Of a DNA stretch of 64,000 nt, positions 62,753 through 64,000 are shown piece by piece. Each line of letters opens with the position of its first letter. Within the stretch, counting starts at the first letter, position 1. A model generated the notes under the pieces. The model worked only from the letters and a program-made list of their open reading frames with translations, searched no databases and had not been told where the DNA came from. The translations under genes were made by a program, and so were the position numbers. This DNA comes from an uncultured Clostridia bacterium (GTDB lineage: Bacteria > Bacillota > Clostridia > Oscillospirales > Ruminococcaceae), in assembly GCA_946567425.1 (NCBI GenBank), contig CAMNXF010000012.1, positions 33,186 through 97,185 on the forward strand. Direction: 5' to 3'.

Positions 62753-62786
62753 GCCGCCGAACGCTAACACGCTCGGCGGCTTTTTT
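62753..62786 (+). terminator. Terminator after SDR gene
   Basis: GCCGCCGA pairs with TCGGCGGC around a 12-base loop, followed by TTTTTT. Confidence 0.88.
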
Positions 62787-62889
62787 CTTAGGTATCCTCG
62801 GAAAGAACGTCAAATATTTGCTCTGTAATGCTCGTTAAAGCAGAAGTCTTAACATTTGATATAATATTCTGATAAGTGATATTTATTTG

Positions 62890-63300
62890 CTATTTCACAA
62901 TACTGTTAAATTTGGAAAGAACGTATTCCGCAACTGCGCAGTCCTGTTCCTCCGTACCGCCGCCAACGCCGATACCGCCTGCTATTTTGCCTTTTACGAA
63001 AAGCGGATAGCCGCCTGCCACAAGCGTGATTTTGGGATCGTTCGTCTGAATTGCCATAAGCGAGCTGCCTTCTTTAGCGCACTCCGCAACGTCTTTTGTT
63101 TTGCATTGCGTAACAGCGGCGGTATATGCCTTGCCCGGAACAAGCGTTATGCTCAACACAAGTGCGTCACCGTACCTGCGGTAAACCCTTGGCAATCCGT
63201 TTTCGTCACACACTGCAAAGCTGATATCAAACCCGAGTTCACGGCTCTTTTCACGCGCTGCTGCACACAGCTTATCACACAATTCATCTGTAAGTATCAT
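62890..63300 (-). CDS. GlcG/HbpS-like protein
   Basis: This 136-residue protein is of the GlcG/HbpS (PduO C-terminal-like) fold: ITLVPGKAYTAAVTQCKTKD, YPLFVKGKIAGGIGVGGGTE and EQDCAVAEYVLSKF. Members bind heme or cobalamin-like ligands or flavins, or act as small chaperones; the role here is not clear. AGGAGG precedes the ATG. It is transcribed toward the SDR terminator and lies just downstream of an AraC regulator in the same direction. Confidence 0.85.
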   Translation of the reverse strand: MILTDELCDKLCAAAREKSRELGFDISFAVCDENGLPRVYRRYGDALVLSITLVPGKAYTAAVTQCKTKDVAECAKEGSSLMAIQTNDPKITLVAGGYPLFVKGKIAGGIGVGGGTEEQDCAVAEYVLSKFNSIVK

Positions 63301-63386
63301 AAATTTGTCCTCCTAAAAAAATCTTGATACTTATATTTTACACGAAAGTGTTGCTGATTTCTTGTCTATTTCTCCCAAAAAAACGC

Positions 63387-64000
63387 CTATTTCTTCAAAA
63401 GTGTTCTGAGCTCCGAAATATCGGCTTTCGGTGCTTGACCGAACATTTTCCGATACTCTCTTGTGAATTGTGAAACGCTTTCGTAACCGACACCAAACGC
63501 CGCTTCGGTAACATTTTTGTTCTCGTCAAGCATAAGCCGCCGCGCTTCTGTAAGACGAAGCCGTTTTTGACATTGCAGAGGTCCCATTCCGACCGCGTCT
63601 TTAAATTTTTGGTGAAGCTGCGAAACGCTCATATTCCAATGCTCGGCAAGCTGTTCCACGCTGAAATTATCGCGGAAATTTTCCTTTATCCAACTATTAA
63701 GCTCGTAAATTTCTCCTGCTTGCTGCGTGTTTATCATGCTTTGCAGAAACTGTTTTCCGCAAGAACTGCAGAGGGCGTTCAATATAATTTCGCGCTTTAT
63801 GTGCTTGCTCATAAAGCCGAGCTTCATGGGATTATCACGAATTTCAACAAGCCTAAAAACTGCTTGAAATATACCATCGTCTGCTTCGCTCATTATATTG
63901 TTATCAATTTCGCAGTTGAAAATTTTTTCTACAATACCGCCATCAAAATGATGTTGTATAATAAAACTTGACACCAAAACCTCAAAAAAGTATAATACAA
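63387..64000 (-). CDS. AraC-family regulator, 5' end cut by window edge
   Basis: The C-terminal AraC DNA-binding domain is complete: WIKENFRDNFSVEQLAEHWN, MSVSQLHQKFKDAVGMGPLQ and AAFGVGYESVSQFTREYRKM give the two HTH units. Upstream is part of an AraC_N-type ligand domain (EADDGIFQAVFRLVEIRDNP). The frame is open to base 64000 with no convincing start codon, so the gene begins outside. It may control the GlcG-like gene 86 bp downstream. Confidence 0.88.
   Translation of the reverse strand, partial: VLYFFEVLVSSFIIQHHFDGGIVEKIFNCEIDNNIMSEADDGIFQAVFRLVEIRDNPMKLGFMSKHIKREIILNALCSSCGKQFLQSMINTQQAGEIYELNSWIKENFRDNFSVEQLAEHWNMSVSQLHQKFKDAVGMGPLQCQKRLRLTEARRLMLDENKNVTEAAFGVGYESVSQFTREYRKMFGQAPKADISELRTLLKK

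Noticed and set aside
1..64000. CRISPR array
   Set aside because: No regularly spaced repeats with unique spacers were seen. Repeats present are paired inverted repeats or long duplications.

Overview
The window looks like a low-GC Gram-positive gut anaerobe of the class Clostridia, probably a Ruminococcus or Oscillospiraceae relative. The grounds are AGGAGG-type ribosome binding sites, consensus TTGACA/TATAAT promoters, a sortase-type surface protein, DUF6465- and DUF4367-type proteins, an NfnAB transhydrogenase, and mobile-element genes of the kind found in gut Firmicutes. This placement is inference; there is no rRNA in the window. Most of the sequence is mobile DNA.

Region 1 (1 to about 38,184) is the right-hand part of an integrative element (ICE or large mobilizable element). 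Its right end lies at the 3' end of a tRNA-Leu(GAG) gene and its left end is outside the window. On the + strand it carries a giant methylase/SNF2-type helicase, a DUF3991/Toprim protein, a putative oriT and a MobV relaxase. On the - strand follow an ECF sigma/anti-sigma/secreted-protein cassette and a YolD-UmuC (Y-family polymerase) pair. Then come XRE regulators, a SLOG protein, an IS256-type insertion, a DUF6465 protein, a NYN nuclease, a probable structured RNA, an excisionase and a tyrosine integrase. A shared palindrome, GTGCCATATGTGGCAC-like, occurs near umuC and xis.

Nested inside is a second element (7193-16502) with its own large serine recombinase and MobV relaxase. It is inserted exactly within the GTPVSN helicase motif of the giant helicase, so excision would restore the reading frame. 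This inner element holds a second, diverged copy of the sigma/anti-sigma/secreted cassette. The copy is flanked by broken ends of the same neighbours that border the outer copy (tail of a MobV gene, part of YolD), so it appears to have been captured from a related element. The twice-present cassette is my leading candidate for an undescribed system: an element-borne envelope-sensing regulon with a permuted-papain-like cell-wall enzyme, a lipoprotein and small secreted proteins.

Region 2 (38,280-46,170) is chromosomal: a NusG-II domain protein, a decayed IS3-type element, a separate ECF sigma factor with a large membrane-anchored partner, and nfnAB.

Region 3 (46,180-59,700) is accessory DNA. 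Two direct repeats of a decayed integrase module (about 48,080-50,330 and 56,267-59,700) bracket a LytTR two-component system and a divergent 1186-residue cell-wall-anchored protein. One repeat carries an 847-residue ORF class (835 residues from the likely start) in which two tyrosine recombinases are fused. The other is a collapsed chimera of the same pair.

Region 4 (59,848-64,000) holds a TetR regulator with a perfect palindromic operator, a frameshifted alpha/beta hydrolase, a short-chain dehydrogenase, a GlcG/HbpS-like protein and the start of an AraC regulator cut by the window edge. All identifications come from reading motifs; no database search was possible.
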